64,000 bases of DNA. It comes from Montifringilla adamsi. Its lineage: Eukaryota > Chordata > Aves > Passeriformes > Passeridae. Below, piece after piece: positions 63,501 through 64,000 of this stretch (the first letter of the stretch is position 1; every line of letters starts with the position of its first letter). The stretch lies in the NCBI GenBank assembly GCA_017590115.1, contig JAGGNK010012448.1, positions 1,837,311 through 1,901,310 on the forward strand, written 5' to 3'. Below the pieces are notes generated by a model, which made no database searches, was not told where the DNA came from, and saw only the letters and a list, made by a program, of their open reading frames with translations. The position numbers were made by a program, and so were the translations under genes.

Positions 63501-64000
63501 CAAATTACTGAATCCCAGAAGAACTACCTGTGGAGTACCAGGCAGAAGCACGTAAGTGTATTTTTGTTAAATATCCTAACTATTGTGACAGGAAAATTAT
63601 GATTGAGAGAGAGTCCTGTGGTGGTGGGGCTGTGCTGTTCTGAGCCAACTTCCAGTTCCATCCAGAGACTCCTGCTCAGTGTGTCTGCATCAACTCCCCC
63701 CAGTCTGCTACTGAGGGCTCAGAAGTGCTGGCTGTGCATGTGCAAAGAGAATGGTGCAAAAAACTATTTGTCCTCTCTTTCTTGTTGTCTTTCTTTCTTT
63801 GATCCAACTATCCATGTGGTGGAACCAATGTGGGATCTAGGGACTGATGATTTTATTTTTTCTCCTTCTTTTCCATTCTTATTTCTCTTCCCTCTGTCTT
63901 TGTTTTGGCAAAGTGTGGCTACCATATTCTACCCCTTACTCCTTACTGAAATTTATTTTGAGGACTGAAGGCTTGTTGAAGTGTGTTGCAAAATTTAAGG
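60538..64000. other. AT-rich DNA, possibly with a microexon
   Basis: No gene recognised with confidence. The 42-nt splice-bounded segment at 62218-62259 is listed separately. The sequence at 62330-62520 contains little simple repeat and may be conserved. The 121-codon plus frame at 63603-63968 resembles no known protein. Confidence 0.4.
62218..62259 (+). other. Candidate 42-nt microexon
   Basis: GCTTTTATGTATTTCAG forms a plausible acceptor ending at 62217. The 42-nt segment ends AACAG followed by GTACAGGAAG, a good donor. Its length is a multiple of three. Two frames are open: RLTIFESSASKQEQ in phase 0, or DSQYLRAQQANKNR shifted by one. Short in-frame exons of this kind are typical of neuronal microexons, but the signals are short and chance is possible. 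I cannot link it to a gene. Confidence 0.25.

Noticed and set aside
1..64000. Bacterial-style operons, CRISPR arrays, phage or plasmid systems
   Set aside because: The composition, avian retroelements, microsatellites and absence of dense coding show vertebrate nuclear DNA; no direct-repeat/spacer array was seen.

Overview
This is 64 kb of AT-rich, gene-poor vertebrate nuclear DNA, almost certainly from a bird and most likely a passerine (songbird). The evidence is the set of dispersed repeats. There are CR1 LINE 3' ends that finish in the avian tail ATTCTGTGATTCTGTGA, in both orientations. There are two short elements with a tRNA-Ile-like head joined to a CR1-like tail, as in the zebra finch SINE TguSINE1. 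There are also several LTRs of avian ERV type. No operon, bacterial gene, CRISPR array, rRNA or true tRNA gene is present. No complete protein-coding gene can be recognised, so the window is probably intergenic or lies inside a very large intron.

Layout. 1-20 kb is mostly unique AT-rich sequence with a SINE (about 2.77 kb), a CR1 tail (12.2 kb) and a long open frame of doubtful meaning (16.0-16.7 kb). 20.19-21.29 kb is a complete LTR with TG...CA ends and a 6-bp target-site duplication. 21-30 kb is unique sequence with CR1 tails at 25.5 and 29.7 kb and an inverted LTR scrap at 29.5 kb. At 30.08-30.17 kb a well-formed splice acceptor, a CpG-bearing 86-bp segment with an ATG, and a donor form the best candidate gene exon. 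30.4-30.8 kb is a decayed copy of the 20.2-kb LTR family. 35.03-35.46 kb is a solo ERVL-type LTR with a perfect 5-bp duplication. 36.3-37.5 kb looks like possible conserved noncoding DNA. 39.15-39.72 kb is a second ERVL-type LTR. 43.58-44.39 kb is a GC- and CpG-rich island with three 52-53 bp tandem repeats, overlapping antisense open frames and a polyadenylation signal on the minus strand, probably an unusual LTR. 48.4-49.0, 51.0-52.6 and 58.6-59.6 kb are CR1 copies; the last two have lost an internal part of ORF2. 60.4-60.5 kb is the second SINE. 62.22-62.26 kb holds a possible 42-nt microexon.

Method and limits. Repeat names come from recognising family sequence features by eye, not from a search. 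Most predicted open frames in this window are chance frames or frames inside repeats, so I do not call them genes. Exon calls rest on splice-site grammar only. The two items most worth testing are the 30.08-kb exon and the 43.6-44.4 kb GC-rich element.
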